Assembly: GCA_014529385.2 (NCBI GenBank) | Contig: CM043958.1 | Location: 123,040,817-123,104,816, forward strand | Reading direction: 5' to 3' | DNA: 64,000 nt | Source: Adiantum capillus-veneris | Lineage: Eukaryota > Streptophyta > Polypodiopsida > Polypodiales > Pteridaceae | Part shown: positions 1 to 10,987 of the stretch, in pieces | Position numbering within the stretch: position 1 is the first letter of the stretch | Layout of the letters: the number at the start of each line of letters is the position of its first letter | Notes under the pieces: model-generated | Told to the model about the DNA's origin: nothing | Database searches by the model: none | What the model saw: only the letters and a program-made list of their open reading frames with translations | Position numbers and translations under genes: made by a program

Positions 1-470
1 CCACTCAAATGACAAAATCTTGGAACTGCAAGTAGACATAGTTTTTAGACCAGTCATGCGCCATTTTTGCCTTCCTCATGAAAGGATGTCCTAAGATCAT
101 CTCAGATGTCATAGTGTGCATGGAGAAATCCATAACAATGAAGGTATTTCTTATTTAGGGTCCAAAGACCTTGATCTTGAGATCTTCTAGCATCCCAATA
201 GGTTTAACAATAGACCCATTGGCCATCTTTACTACTATGGTTGTGGTCCCAAGGTGAGGTCTTCACATAGTTTCCCAGCAATTTTTAGTCACAATGCTAA
301 CCCCAATGCCACCATCAAGGATTCACTTCACAATTAATCCCTTGGTAGTGATTGATATGGTCGCATTGAATTCATCACCCTCAAAGTATTGTCCCAAGTT
401 GTTAATAGGTATTTCTACAACAGAGTTCTCATCTAGGTTGGGTTGTGGATCTAAGTGTTCCTCCTCCATT
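1..470 (-). pseudogene. Ty3/gypsy aspartic protease remnant
   Basis: Read on the minus strand this gives a retropepsin-like stretch. An active-site-like ILDGGIGVSIVTK (the usual D-S/T-G reads DGG) is followed by VKMANGSIVKPIGMLEDL, and then by ILGHPFMRKAKMAHDW near position 60-120, the usual ILG-RPFM segment after the protease flap. Internal stops (for example near 155, 265 and 335) show it is dead. It lies downstream of the gag remnant on the same strand and resembles the protease of the plus-strand element near 50880-51160, so both belong to one broad gypsy lineage. RT and integrase, if present, would lie to the left of the window. Confidence 0.6.
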
Positions 471-1442
471 GGCATCTCCCTAGCTCCATCCATCTGTGCA
501 AGTTGTGGTAGCCCAACCTTCAGTTCTCCATTGAGGAAAGCTCAAAGAGCTAAGAATAGCTCGGAGTCTCCATATAGTTTGGGCATGATGGTGGTTCTAA
601 CTTCTGAAGCCATGAAATCCATCAATTTGGCAATATTTAACGACATCTTTTGGGCTTCAGTCCCTTGACATGGGAAATATGGGATCTCCAAATTCTTCGA
701 TAGATGTAGGTAGTCCCTCTGTAAACATTCTTTCCAACAAGAAGTGAGTATGCCCACTTTCCCATGACTTTAAGTCACTTTCTTCTTGGATGACACTAGG
801 TATGGCTAGGGGTCTATGGAATTTGTGAGGTCGTTGTTGCGTCGGGAACACTGTGTCTGTAATCTGGATCTTCCTAGGTGCTGGCTCTAGATCCCTTTGG
901 GTCTCTTATACCAAAATTCTTAATTTCTTGACTAGCTTGACCTCCTCTGTATGGTTTGGGTAAGTTCCTATCTTCTTTTTGGGTCCAAGCCATTGTGGCT
1001 CATGATGATCTTCCTTGTTGGTTTCTTTCCTAGTGGTCGTTTTGGTCTCCATGGTTTCACCTGAATCAAAATTCTCTTCAGCGTCTTTCATATATACGGG
1101 GTCATCACCAGCCCCTATGTTGGTCTTTGAACAGGGGTCAGACTTCACTGCTTTTTGCGATATCTTCCTGCGTGTCTTCTTCTTCTTCTGAGAATGGGTA
1201 GTTGATGCCGTGTCTCTTTCTTTAAGATTTTTTTTTTTTGGAGCATCGATCATATGCATATATTTACTGGTACCATAGTGTACTTTGTGATGGATCCTTG
1301 GTAACCTCAATCAAGTTTAATGGCATAATCTTTGGCACATTCGGATTATTTATATTTACTGGTACCACAGTGTACTTTGTGATGGATCCTTGGTAACCTC
1401 AATCAAGTTTAATGGCATAATCTTCGGTGCATTCGGATTATT
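471..1442 (-). pseudogene. gag-protease linker of the minus-strand gypsy remnant
   Basis: This is the spacer between the zinc-knuckle and protease parts of the same decayed element. Its longest open stretch (minus strand 1310-906) encodes a lysine- and glutamate-rich hydrophilic peptide, including a run of KKKK. That matches the charged spacer found at the equivalent place in the plus-strand copies near 49750 and 57050. No catalytic motif is visible, and the frame is interrupted at several points. Confidence 0.4.
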
Positions 1443-1444
1443 TG
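1261..1444. repeat. tandem duplication, two 92-bp units
   Basis: The unit beginning tatttactggtacca at 1261 recurs at 1353 with only a few substitutions. It ends just before the zinc-knuckle codons of the retroelement remnant. It looks like a local duplication after insertion, because one unit is enough to link the flanking coding parts. Confidence 0.8.
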
Positions 1445-2117
1445 GACATTGGGCAATCAAATGATCTACTCCACATCAATCACACATGAGTATCGGCATT
1501 GTAGACATGCTCGCTTGATTGGTTTGTATTAGTGTAGCATTCTTTCGTAGCCTAATAGGACACTCGGCTACACGATGTGGACCTCCATACTCATAGCTTT
1601 AAAGAGATGGTCTCTTGGCAGTGTAATTGATATTTTGGCCTCTTGCAGCAAGAGAAGCTACTTGATAGACATGTTTGACTTGTCCCCAATAGTCCTCCAT
1701 GTAATATTGTGGACTTTCTTCAAGTGCATCAATTTCATAGGAAATAATAGGGTCTATGTCTTCCTCATGGACGTCCAAACAAGCAATAGATGACTCACAA
1801 CCCACTTGATTCATAGAAGTGATTCTCGGAGGTGGTGGTTGCGGTCCTGGAACTAGAGGTGGTAAGGGTGTTTTTTGAAGAACATTTTGGGCCCTAGGGA
1901 CCATGTGTTGTGACCATTGTTCAAGAGGTGGGGCTGGCATCAATGCAGGCACTCAAGGTGTGTCTGTCCATGCTAAGGTTGGTCTATTGGCCATCGCGTG
2001 CTTAAACAGTATACAATCCTTAGCTTGATGACCATACCTCCCACACAAATTGCAATTCCCATTGAATTTTAGTCTAAAAGTAGGGAATTCATTGGTACTA
2101 TGCGGACCATATCATAC
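1443..2117 (-). pseudogene. gag nucleocapsid region with two zinc knuckles
   Basis: On the minus strand, 2052-2010 encodes CNLCGRYGHQAKDC, a standard CX2CX4HX4C retroviral zinc knuckle. The stretch 1484-1443 encodes CDxCGVDHLIAQC (CX2CX3HX4C), where x is a stop codon (TGA). Two knuckles in a row are also seen in the plus-strand gypsy copies (49436-49550 and 56740-56850). Between them the reading frame 1952-1599 is rich in proline and acidic residues. The family role is RNA binding in the virus-like particle; this copy is inactive. Confidence 0.65.
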
Positions 2118-2922
2118 TTAGCACCATTGTTGCGCCCTTCTTGGATACATATGATTGTTTGGCGGAGCACAATTGTCTCTAAGCCTCTCTTGAATGGACT
2201 TGGTGAGATGTGCTAAATTCATCTCAGATATCTTTGGCTCCTTAGTAATAGGCTTTAGGGTCATTGGATGATGCCCCGATGCTTGCGAGCTAGTAGATTT
2301 AGGCTCAATAGACACTCTCTCTCCTTGAATCATCAAATTATCCTCCAATTGGATCGCAATTGGTAGTGACTCCTTCCCAAGTAGTGGTGATACCTGTAAT
2401 GACTAGGCCATTGTAGATATCCTCATGTCGTAATCCCCTAATGAATCTATCAAGCAATTGATTATTATTGAAGTGCTCATTTGGATTACAACGAGAATTT
2501 AAATGCTTCAAGCAACTAATAAATTCTCTCACCGACTCTCCTTCCTCTCGTCGTTGGGCTTTCTGGAGCTGTGATGCTACACACCAAAGTACTCCCTCTT
2601 GTATGTATTCTTTCAAGAATAGTCTCCTAAGAATAGGGTAAATCATTTTTCTTCCACTCTTAGGGTTCTATACCAATCCCCAGCCTTCCCACTTAAGGTT
2701 AGGCTTCTAGCATTTCTCTTATGCAGGTCATTGTGTTCTCCTAGAGAATCACATATTTGTTCAAACACTTCGATATGCTTTCTCACATCCCCGTCTCCAC
2801 TAAATTCTTGTGTGAGGTTGGCTATTTGTACTAACTTACTTCTAGGCTCTCTATCACGCGTGTTACAGATATTTTCAGCAAGATCGATCGATAGCTTGAG
2901 AAAATGTTGCCAAGTCACCTAA
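2118..2922 (-). pseudogene. Ty3/gypsy gag core (retrotransposon gag family)
   Basis: Three minus-strand reading frames (2918-2643, 2646-2338, 2348-2118) together give a retrotransposon-gag type sequence. The first has SLTLSGKAGDWYRTL, where the family has an A-x-x-W-[FY] motif. The second has RREEGESVREFISCLKHL and LLDRFIRGLR, which match the ESV-x-x-[FY] and LL-x-x-F-x-x-GL signatures of plant gypsy capsids. Frameshifts separate them, so it is a pseudogene. The zinc knuckles follow and the N-terminal gag region precedes it on the same strand. Confidence 0.7.
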
Positions 2923-4446
2923 GTGAGCAGGCACCATTGGCGAAAGCGCTCCAGAGACTAAATGTGGAGTAGATATTGGCATTGGGCTTCGTTCATAGGA
3001 AGCTCTTGGGTTCCGATTTTGGTACAGTGTTGTGCCATGTGGAAGTCCAAAGCTCACATGTGTGGCCCTATGCATAACAGAGGTCAGATGTGACATGCTA
3101 ATGCTAGACGGTATGGTCCCATTGAAATAAGAGTTTGGGTGTTGTGGTTGTGGAGCATAGGTTGTTGAAACAATGGGAGGGGTAGGAACTATATGAGTAT
3201 GAGGACCCATAGGTGTATAAGATTGGTACACACTTGTAGGTACTGTTGTAGGCATTGAGCTACCATGTAGCAGTGCTTTACTAACAAATGAGGTCCATGG
3301 CGTGTTTCTTGGCATGCCCATCATTGGGGTAGGCATGGTAGCCATGGTGTCATCAAGGGAAAGATGAGCTAGACTTGGAAAGGTAAAGCTATCAATTCTG
3401 GGATCAGATTGCACTGAGACCCCTGGCAAAACAACATATGGAGGATCCATCGGACTTACTGAGGGAGTCTCCATTTGCGATAAGGTTGGTTGTCTAGCCT
3501 TCCTTGCATCCAAGAATATCGTGAGACCCGTTGAAGGCATGTAAATCCCCTTATTCTGTTTCTCTAGCTCAATAGCCTTATGGATGACCTCACAAACTCT
3601 TTGTTGTTGATCGTCTACATTAGTAGCACCCGTTGTGGGTTGTAGGACATCTAACCAGCCCACGTGATACGTGTGACCTATGTATAGGTCGGTTAGAGTT
3701 TTTGTTTGTAGTTCATACTCCCAGTTTTTGTTTAGGAACACTGCATCTAGGATTGAGGTGCTAGGGGTGTCCTTTGAACTGGTTGCTAATTTAGGAGCAC
3801 TCGATTGCTTGATCCTTCGTGGTGGCTAATTTAGGAGCACTCCATTGCTTGCCTCTGGCAAGGATATTGACATAGGGACTTTTGCTTTTAATTCTCTTTG
3901 GTGCTCCACCCTACGTAAGCTCTCGATTTCCTTTTCCCTATCCACAATGATATATCGCTCAACCTCTTGCACTTTGGCAAGGCTTCTACCATCATGTAAT
4001 ATAACCTTGGAGGGGAATAGCTTAGAAGAGTCAGGTGGTGTAGTGAATGGAGTATTCACGTGTACACCTCGAGGAGCATGGGGTCTACGTTGGTCATGAA
4101 TGGTGAATTTGCTTCCCCACCCCCCTCATTTACATCGTTAGCCCCATGTTCGGAGCGAATGGCTCTACTAAAGGTTTATTTTAAGAGGCTAAGCATACTC
4201 AGCCCAGACTGTGGGCCCATGGCATGCATGTCTTGGCTTGAGCTATCAAATTAGGCATTGGGTAACCCTCCATGACGTTGTAGTCAGAGGAAGAGTCACT
4301 AATGCAATATGTGGGTCTTGAGTAGTACTGCCTTGGGTTCTTGTTGAGGGCCTAGAGCCTAAGGTAGAGGAATAATGAGTGCCCTCATAAATGGAGACAC
4401 TCTTGATGTGCTCGTCCTCTAGCACACAACTAGAGCATAAGTGCAT
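2923..4446 (-). pseudogene. N-terminal gag region of the same minus-strand element
   Basis: The minus-strand frame 3741-2875 (288 codons) is rich in Pro, Thr, Ser and Met. It leads straight into the gag core, which is read in another frame where the two overlap (2918-2875). Frames 4059-3826 and 4446-4246 lie further upstream. The 4059-3826 stretch shows a SKVILHDGRS and IVDREKEIESL pattern that loosely parallels the N-terminal part of the plus-strand gypsy gag (about 47450-47640). No known domain is recognised outside that parallel. Confidence 0.5.
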
Positions 4447-5227
4447 GTGACCTCAACGCTCTAGAGGTGTCGGTGAGTGCCCGTGAAGGCCGCTCACCTA
4501 GTTTTTTAGGTGTTTATAACCCTTTTTTTTTTCTCTTTTTTAAACCGAGCCATGGAATATGATGTGAGATAGATCAAAACAAGCATCTTGGCTAGAGGGA
4601 CGTGCCATGCTTTACAGCCCCCGATTCGGTTACGTATAGCCCTTGGAATCCTAAAACTAGTCTTTTCCTAGGTGGGGAGAGGGCTAGAATTAGTAAGTCC
4701 AAAGGGTGAGTGAGTGTGAAAGGGATGGTGGAGGACTTGAGGAACCTGTGCCACATGCCCTCCCTTCACTCGAGATCCTAGTCTTTATATATAAGGTAGT
4801 GTGAGTAGAATCTCATAAGACTGAGGACGGAGGCATGTGCTTGGACTTGGGCTTGGGCTTGGGCTTGGGAAATGATCCCGATCCTTCCTTTTAGAATAAT
4901 ATTTTTTTTAACTTTTATTTTCAAATTTATTTTTAGTCCAAAGTATCCCGAGCGTTTTTTTTTATAACATAAAAAAACTTTTGGGAGGATAATGTGGCCG
5001 GGTGGGCACCGAGCTACCACACTTACACAACACCTCCTACAAACTCTGTCTAGCCTCTTTTCAACTAACATAGCTAATTAATGTTAACTACCTCTGCTAA
5101 CCCTCTGTCAAACACAGTACTCTGCACACTCATAGACAGTCAACACAACATAGCAAAACACAAAAACAGATGGAAGAAAGGCTTGTCGAGGTAGCACTGA
5201 GTGCTCCTTGAGCTGAGTGCAAAGCTT
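4447..5227. other. untranslated leader region, no gene seen
   Basis: This lies between the gag start and the primer site of the minus-strand element, the place of a retroelement 5' leader. It has T-runs near 4507-4530 and 4950-4965 and a short GGGCTT tandem near 4845-4868. No convincing coding sequence is seen on either strand. Confidence 0.4.
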
Positions 5228-5245
5228 TCCCCGGCAGCAGCGCCA
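5228..5245 (-). promoter_or_regulatory. primer-binding site, tRNA-Asp type
   Basis: The minus strand reads TGGCGCTGCTGCCGGGGA, close to the complement of the 3' end of plant tRNA-Asp (TGGCGCCGTTGCCGGGGA) used by many Athila/Tat-like elements. Four bases separate it from a TACA end that would close the 5' LTR on the minus strand. Its orientation and position agree with the gag remnant at 2118-4446. Confidence 0.6.
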
Positions 5246-5249
5246 AAAA

Positions 5250-5482
5250 TGTACGCTTTTCCGTACATGTCGAATGCTAGGAACTTGCCTGTGCACCATG
5301 TGCAAGCCTCGAAAGGCTCCAAACACACAACTAGAGAGTCCTAGCAAGCTCAAAGAAACAATGGTGTGTCACCGCTCAATGCTTCTGTCGTGAAGGATTC
5401 TGTGCTACAAAAAGGAAGGAGCCACCGCCAATGCCGTGCTCAACCACCTCACCACCGTTGATGCCGTTGCAATGCTCAATCA

Positions 5483-5534
<52 letters not shown>

Positions 5535-5850
5535 AATACACACACACACACACACACACTTGTGAGCACAGGAAGGAGAAGGAGACAGAGATGGAGCAAG
5601 AGCACTTCTTAGCTTACACCTCTCAGAATAAAGAATTTAGGTCAAAATAGACCTTTTATAAGAGTTTAACCCATTCACACATGGGCGCTCATAGTGGCTA
5701 GTCAAAGTAAAAATAGTATCAAATGAGATATCTGGCACGCCTCTCATCGGTGATCACCCAAACACCTATAGGACCGACAAACCCTGTCTTTGACTCAAAA
5801 CAATGTGATATCCATGGATGTTTACTGGGCCGACGCCCATTTTCCGCGGA
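5250..5850 (-). repeat. probable LTR segment of the minus-strand gypsy element
   Basis: The DNA directly beyond the primer site on the minus strand should be the 5' LTR, ending ...GCGTACA at 5250. The outer LTR boundary cannot be placed because no second copy lies in the window. The region contains a CT/CA microsatellite and no convincing gene; the open frames at 5723-6026 are shadows. Confidence 0.35.
5486..5559. repeat. (CT)n then (CA)n microsatellite
   Basis: A CT tract to about 5531 is followed, after a short spacer, by a CA tract at about 5538-5559. Confidence 0.95.
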
Positions 5851-5854
5851 CAGC

Positions 5855-6245
5855 ACCAAGCAATGGGGAGCATTGGACAGTCACCAAGCCTCCTATTTTC
5901 TCGGTGTTGACTCCCCTATCGCATGTAATGAAGTTAACACCAAGGTCAACACCAAGCGATAGGGAGCATCAGGCAGTCACCAAGCCTCTTATTCACTCGC
6001 TGCTGACTCCATTGCATGACTTGTAATCACATCACCAAAAGGGTTTCCATCGTCGGTTACACCAAGGTCAACACCAAGCAATAGGGAGCCTTTGGGCAGT
6101 CCCCAAGCTTCCTATGCACCTAGTAGTGACTCCACTATCCCAAGTTTTTTATGTCTCTTGTAATGGCTTTAACACCAAGCGATAGGGAGTGATGGGCAGT
6201 CGTCGAGCTTCCTATTCGCCCAATATGACTCCACTGTATGGCTTG
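5855..6245. repeat. minisatellite-like array, four diverged 95-120 bp units
   Basis: Each unit carries a core like caccaagcgatagggagc, then cagtcaccaagcctcctatt, then tgactcca. The cores start near 5863, 5953, 6075 and 6172. Units have diverged by substitution and small indels, and some are separated by a ggtcaacaccaag linker. No frame stays open across the array. Confidence 0.75.
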
Positions 6246-8121
6246 TTGGTTAACAACTTTGATACCAATTAAAAGCCTCAAGAGTGGAGCATGAAACTCT
6301 CCACCCAACCATGCTCTATAGAGGACCTTCCTTGCTTATAATAGGTCCCCCTTGACATTTGTCCATCTTGGCCCTTGGCCTACCTGGTCTTACCCTAGGC
6401 CTGATAGGATAGACTCCCTATCTTGTGTTGTGTTAGACTCTAGCAGTCACACTGCAAGAGGTTTAGGAACCTCTAGGGAGGGATTGGAGCATAGAGTCTC
6501 ACTCGTGCTGTATTAGAAGATTTGCAAGACCTCACACTTTAGTGATGGGCAAAGTTAAGTGTCTAGTTTGTATACCATGTTGGTTGCTTCACACTTCATA
6601 AAGTAGATCTAACATTTCTAAATTATGGTTCATAGTTTGCACGACATAGTGCTTTGCAACACAAGAACAATTCACATTCGTTATACATCTTCTATCTCAA
6701 ACTAGGATAAAAGAGTAGAGTTGAGGTTTATCTTCTCTCTATGTTTGATATTGTAGTTGAGGGTGTATATGTTATTCATCTAGTATCTTAGATAACGAGA
6801 TGAGCGTTGAGCTGAAAATTTTCTTCTCTTTGTCTCCAATCTTTGTGCGAGTTATTAGATGCATCGTCCGTGTTCAGTTCTGAGATCGTCATAGCTGTTG
6901 TGTTTGACTTGGGTCCCAATGCTAGATTTATATTTTCAAAATTAGTCATTTGCTACTTTGTGTTGGAGACATGTTCTCACACTCAAACAATGACTTGATT
7001 GGTAGACGATTAATCTATCAACACTTCCATTACATCATCCAAATTTGTGTTAGAGACAGACGTTTCACATGGTTGAATTGCACACATGCTATTCTCTTTT
7101 TCTCTTTCTATCTATGTTTCTTTCTTCCTCTCTCTCTCACACACTCTTTAATGATTCTATTTCTTATGAAAACAAATAACCTGATTGTATATACTACATG
7201 CTCTCTGTGTCACACATAGTAATGACGTTTAAAGATAGTTGGTGTATATATCTTTAGTTTTTAGCATTTATTTTGGTTTGATCGTGCTTGTCATTGACAC
7301 AACTATGTATTTACAAGAATGGTTGAGATATCAAAATTTCATGAGCGCATTGCAAGTACATAGTGGGATGTTGCTTTTGTTTTCTACATCAGATGCTTGA
7401 GAATGATCCGAATCATCATATGGACCCTGTCACACTTGTAAATTTTACCCTTCTCATTAGAGATATTTCCGACCACTCATTTGCCCAATTATAGAAAATA
7501 TATTAAACCACCTCCTTTCACACTACCCTTCTCTTGAATGTAGTAATAGAGAATGCAACTCAACAAATCTTCGGGCAAATTATTGTCTCATTCGAAATTT
7601 TGCATGATCCGACCATTTATGCACTTCTTGATGTGCGAGAGCGAATGAAACTTATGAAGTACCTACATGCAGAGTTAAAGGCCAAGAAAAGATTGAGTCT
7701 TTTTCAAATCCCAAGCTACAAACAATGAGCCAACATCAAGAACGTCAATCAAAGGAGAGAGGGAGCCTATGGCCTTTACAATGCCACAAGTTTCTATTTC
7801 AAAGGCAACAAGTCTTGACATGAGCACCCAACCTCCAATGCTACATCTTCTCCCTAAAAGAGTTATTTTTCATTTGTGGATGTCGTAGTTGAGTGAGGGT
7901 AGGTGGGCTGTAGTGAAGCAAGTTGCAGTATGAAATCCTCACTTCCTAGAGCCGATCTATGCAACGAAGTGTTTACTTGGTTAGCCCAAGGTCCTTCTTT
8001 CAAATAAGGCTAGGGTATTGAGCCACTTGGCTTAATCTTGACCATAGAGTACAAATCTTAAGACATTCACCAAAATAAAAGCATTGCCACCTTGCTTGCT
8101 TTCAACAATAATAGGGCTTTG
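6246..8121. other. no recognisable gene
   Basis: I see no conserved domain on either strand. A 64-codon plus-strand frame at 7534-7728 (a charged, helical-looking peptide) has no recognisable family and no splice context that I trust. A short aactttgatacca at 6254-6266 resembles an inverted copia primer site but is degenerate. Confidence 0.4.
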
Positions 8122-8210
8122 TAACCAACATTTTGCATCATCAGTCCCCTCTACAACTGACCTTCAGTATCTCGACTCTCAACACTGCTTCTCAAGCATC
8201 TAGTAAGAGG

Positions 8211-8297
<87 letters not shown>

Positions 8298-8418
8298 TAG
8301 TTTGTTATCTTCTTTAACACTGAAGTGTAACATGAATGTTACACTTCAGTGTTAACCAACATTTTGCATCATCAGTCCCCTCTACAACTGACCTTCAGTA
8401 TCTCGGCTCTCAATACTG

Positions 8419-8424
<6 letters not shown>
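8122..8424. repeat. direct repeat flanking CT tracts (8122-8194 and 8353-8424)
   Basis: A segment of about 72 bp starting taaccaacattttgcatc occurs at 8122 and again at 8353. Each copy leads directly or almost directly into a long CT microsatellite (about 8214-8292 and 8424-8478). The second copy starts exactly where hairpin copy 1 is cut, at a shared gttaacc. This suggests a template switch or unequal exchange. Confidence 0.85.
8293..8354. repeat. hairpin element copy 1 (right arm truncated)
   Basis: This is the left arm tatcatagtttgttatc... plus the loop and the first part of the right arm of the 84-bp palindrome. It stops at ...cagtgttaa and is joined to the taaccaac direct repeat. It abuts the 3' end of a CT tract. 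Confidence 0.9.
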
Positions 8425-8478
<54 letters not shown>

Positions 8479-8483
<5 letters not shown>

Positions 8484-8562
8484 TAATTTGTTATCTTCTT
8501 TAACACTGAAGTGTAACATTCATGTTACACTTCAGTGTTAAAGAAGATAACAAATTATGATA
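8479..8562. repeat. hairpin element copy 2, 84-bp palindrome
   Basis: The arms TATCATAATTTGTTATCTTC... and their exact inverse pair over about 41 bp each. The two-base centre is TC, whereas the other copies have GA. This equals the element in inverted orientation. It abuts a CT tract on the left. Confidence 0.95.
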
Positions 8563-8686
8563 GGAGGGTTTCAGCAAGGGCAGGGTTGTTGTACAGATGG
8601 GAATAGAGTCAGACAGTTGCAAGCAAGATGGTTTGTTGCAGGATATGCCCCAACTTCAAGGTTTGTGTATTGAGGCCTTTACCCTA

Positions 8687-8778
<92 letters not shown>

Positions 8779-8783
<5 letters not shown>

Positions 8784-8862
8784 TAATTTGTTATCTTCTT
8801 TAACACTGAAGTGTAACATGAATGTTACACTTCAGTGTTAAAGAAGATAACAAATTATGATA
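8779..8862. repeat. hairpin element copy 3, 84-bp palindrome
   Basis: This is a complete palindrome with centre GA. Its left end abuts the TA tract of a CT-TA compound microsatellite (about 8690-8780). It is followed by a partial copy of the gaggcctttaccctacatct segment also found at 8671. Confidence 0.95.
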
Positions 8863-8905
8863 GAGAGGCCTTTACCCTACATCTCTCTCTCTCTCTCTCT
8901 CTCTC

Positions 8906-8989
8906 TATCATAATTTGTTATCTTCTTTAACACTGAAGTGTAACATGAATGTTACACTTCAGTGTTAAAGAAGATAACAAATTATGATA
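8906..8989. repeat. hairpin element copy 4, centre of a larger palindrome
   Basis: This is a complete palindrome with centre GA, flanked by CT on the left and the complementary GA on the right. Beyond those, gaggcctttaccctacatct (from 8866) pairs with its inverse ending near 9029. The whole 8866-9029 stretch can therefore fold as one hairpin. Confidence 0.95.
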
Positions 8990-9142
8990 GAGAGAGAGAG
9001 AGAGAGAGAGATGTAGGGTAAAGGCCTCAATACACAAACCTTGAAGATGGGGCATATCCTGCAACAAACCATCTTGCTTGCAACTGTCTGACTCTATTCC
9101 CATCTGTACAACAACCCTGCCCTTGCTGAAACCCTCCTACTA

Positions 9143-10440
9143 CACCTTATGTCGATTTTGGCAGTATTGCCTTCACCTCCACCTACAATAGAAATCTTTG
9201 CCAATGCCACCTTTTGTAACCCAATAACACTATCTGAACAGACGATGCCATCCACCCCACAACCTCCATCTTCGCCCCTTTCAAAATTTGGCTTCTTGTG
9301 TCCCCTAAAAGATCTCTATATTCACTCGTGCTACTGCGGATGTCATACTACATTGAGTTTTGAGGGGAGGCGAGGAGCAAAAATTCATCGCTTGCGACGC
9401 CTAGCCCGGCTTGAAGCGTAGCTGCTTGCGATCATCCTTCTTGCTTTATTCACTACATGTTGAGCCTACACCTCGCGCATATATGCTCTTGCCTTCAAAG
9501 GGGCCATGCCCATAGGTTATTTCTCAATCCCTCCTCCATACATGTTTCCACATCTTAATTATCAACCTCCATAGGGTCCATACCCATGCGACATCTTTCA
9601 CTCCATCGTCAACAGTGTTTACCAAAAAAAGGTTTTAGCAACAAATGGAAAAATTGAGAGCATAGGAAATCTCCCAGTGTTTTAGCAAAAATTTTAGGGC
9701 TTTTACTAGTTTTTACACTAAAATCCTCCAAGTTTAGCTAGTTTCTATCAAGGTGACCCTATCGCCTAGCCGTGAATTTTAAATTTGTGTCCTTTAAAAC
9801 TTTACTAAAGGTCTGTTTTCTATGAACGCTGCTCCTCAATACATGTTTCCAAAAGGGGGTCTACCCATAATATAGGCCTCTCTTTGGCGCTAAGCCCTTG
9901 AGGCCCCGGTAAGAAAACTCAAGTAAAGGTCTTGGACGGATGTGATGGGTCTCGAGATAGCCTTGACCATAGAGACCCGTGACACTCACCCCTCCCCCAA
10001 CAAATCTTGATTTCCTCATCAATCATCCAATCATCACCTTGGATCTCATCCATACAATCATCACCTTGGATCTCAAACATCAAAAATCCTAGAGCATCAG
10101 GACCTGAAATTATATCTCTTTTAGTAAAGAAAGCATATAGTAAAAGGTGAAGAAAAAAAAGCACTATGCCCAACACCATATCCTCAATCACACATAAGAA
10201 AGTTGCGATTATCCCAAAAAATTGGATAAGGAGACTAAAGCATAAGTGTTCACCTCTCTATGTGTCCTGGAAAAGAAAAAGTTGTACAATGACAGTGTGG
10301 TGCCTATCAAATATCTAATAATGCTTATGATGTTATTATAGTCATTTGGTACATACATGCTAGCCTTAAAATGCTATCTCTTTATGCCAATAATTGATTA
10401 TTGGTTGCTTCAATATCATCGAGTGATGGAGACAACGGTG
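9143..10440. other. no recognisable gene
   Basis: Only short open frames without conserved motifs are seen on either strand. A short direct repeat, catcaccttggatctca, occurs near 10030 and 10060. Confidence 0.4.
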
Positions 10441-10457
10441 TGAAAGAGTGATCCAAC

Positions 10458-10789
10458 CCGCCCCCCCCCCCCCTCCCTCCCTCCCTCCCTCCTTCCCTCT
10501 CTCTCTCTCTCTCTCTCGCGTGCACACGCAACTCAGGAAAGATTTGAAGAAACCCTAGACCTAGACCTGCATGTGTCCCTCCCAAGATCAATGGTGGCCT
10601 ATGGAAGGGCATTAAGCCCTCAAGGTCGCCTGAAAAACACATTTTATGCAACATGCTCAGAGCTCAAACTGCATCGTTTTCACTCAAACACATTTTATGC
10701 AACATGCTCATAGCTCAACCTGCATCCCTTTCACTCAGACACTTTGACCGCTCTCCCAAACCACGGCATCTCACTTTGCGAGGACCTGC

Positions 10790-10834
<45 letters not shown>
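10458..10834. repeat. C-rich/CT tracts and a 48-bp-offset direct repeat
   Basis: A poly-C to CCCT to CT tract lies at about 10458-10517 and a CT tract at about 10790-10834. Between them, aacacattttatgcaacatg occurs twice (near 10637 and 10685) in a short tandem duplication. Confidence 0.85.
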
Positions 10835-10838
<4 letters not shown>

Positions 10839-10987
10839 CTCGATCTAGTCTATGGTCTCACGCTAGCTCAACTTCAACGTAATCCTTTGATCCCACATCC
10901 TCTCAAACCCATGGCCCTCTCAAGCTTCACTCTACAAGCTTGTGATCTTGCACCCTCTCAAGCCAATGGTCCACTAACACCAGCAAC

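Larger units (their letters stand above)
8563..9142. repeat. large inverted repeat (arms 8563-8697 and 9007-9142)
   Basis: The arm starting ggagggtttcagcaagggca at 8563 reappears in inverted form ending near 9140, with only occasional mismatches over about 135 bp. Hairpin copies 3 and 4 and the microsatellite tracts form the spacer. The open frame across 8597-8803 is a by-product of the microsatellite. Confidence 0.9.

Noticed and set aside
5723-6026. Overlapping frames over the minisatellite as a gene
   Set aside because: The frames break between repeat units and no domain is visible.
6254-6266. Inverted copia-type primer site (aactttgatacca)
   Set aside because: Degenerate, and no LTR end (CA/TG) lies at the right place.
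7534-7728. 64-codon plus-strand frame as a small gene
   Set aside because: No homology pattern, no supporting signals, and a length expected by chance.
8293-8989. CRISPR-like regular repeats
   Set aside because: The repeats are full palindromes with microsatellite spacers of very different length; no cas genes and eukaryotic context.
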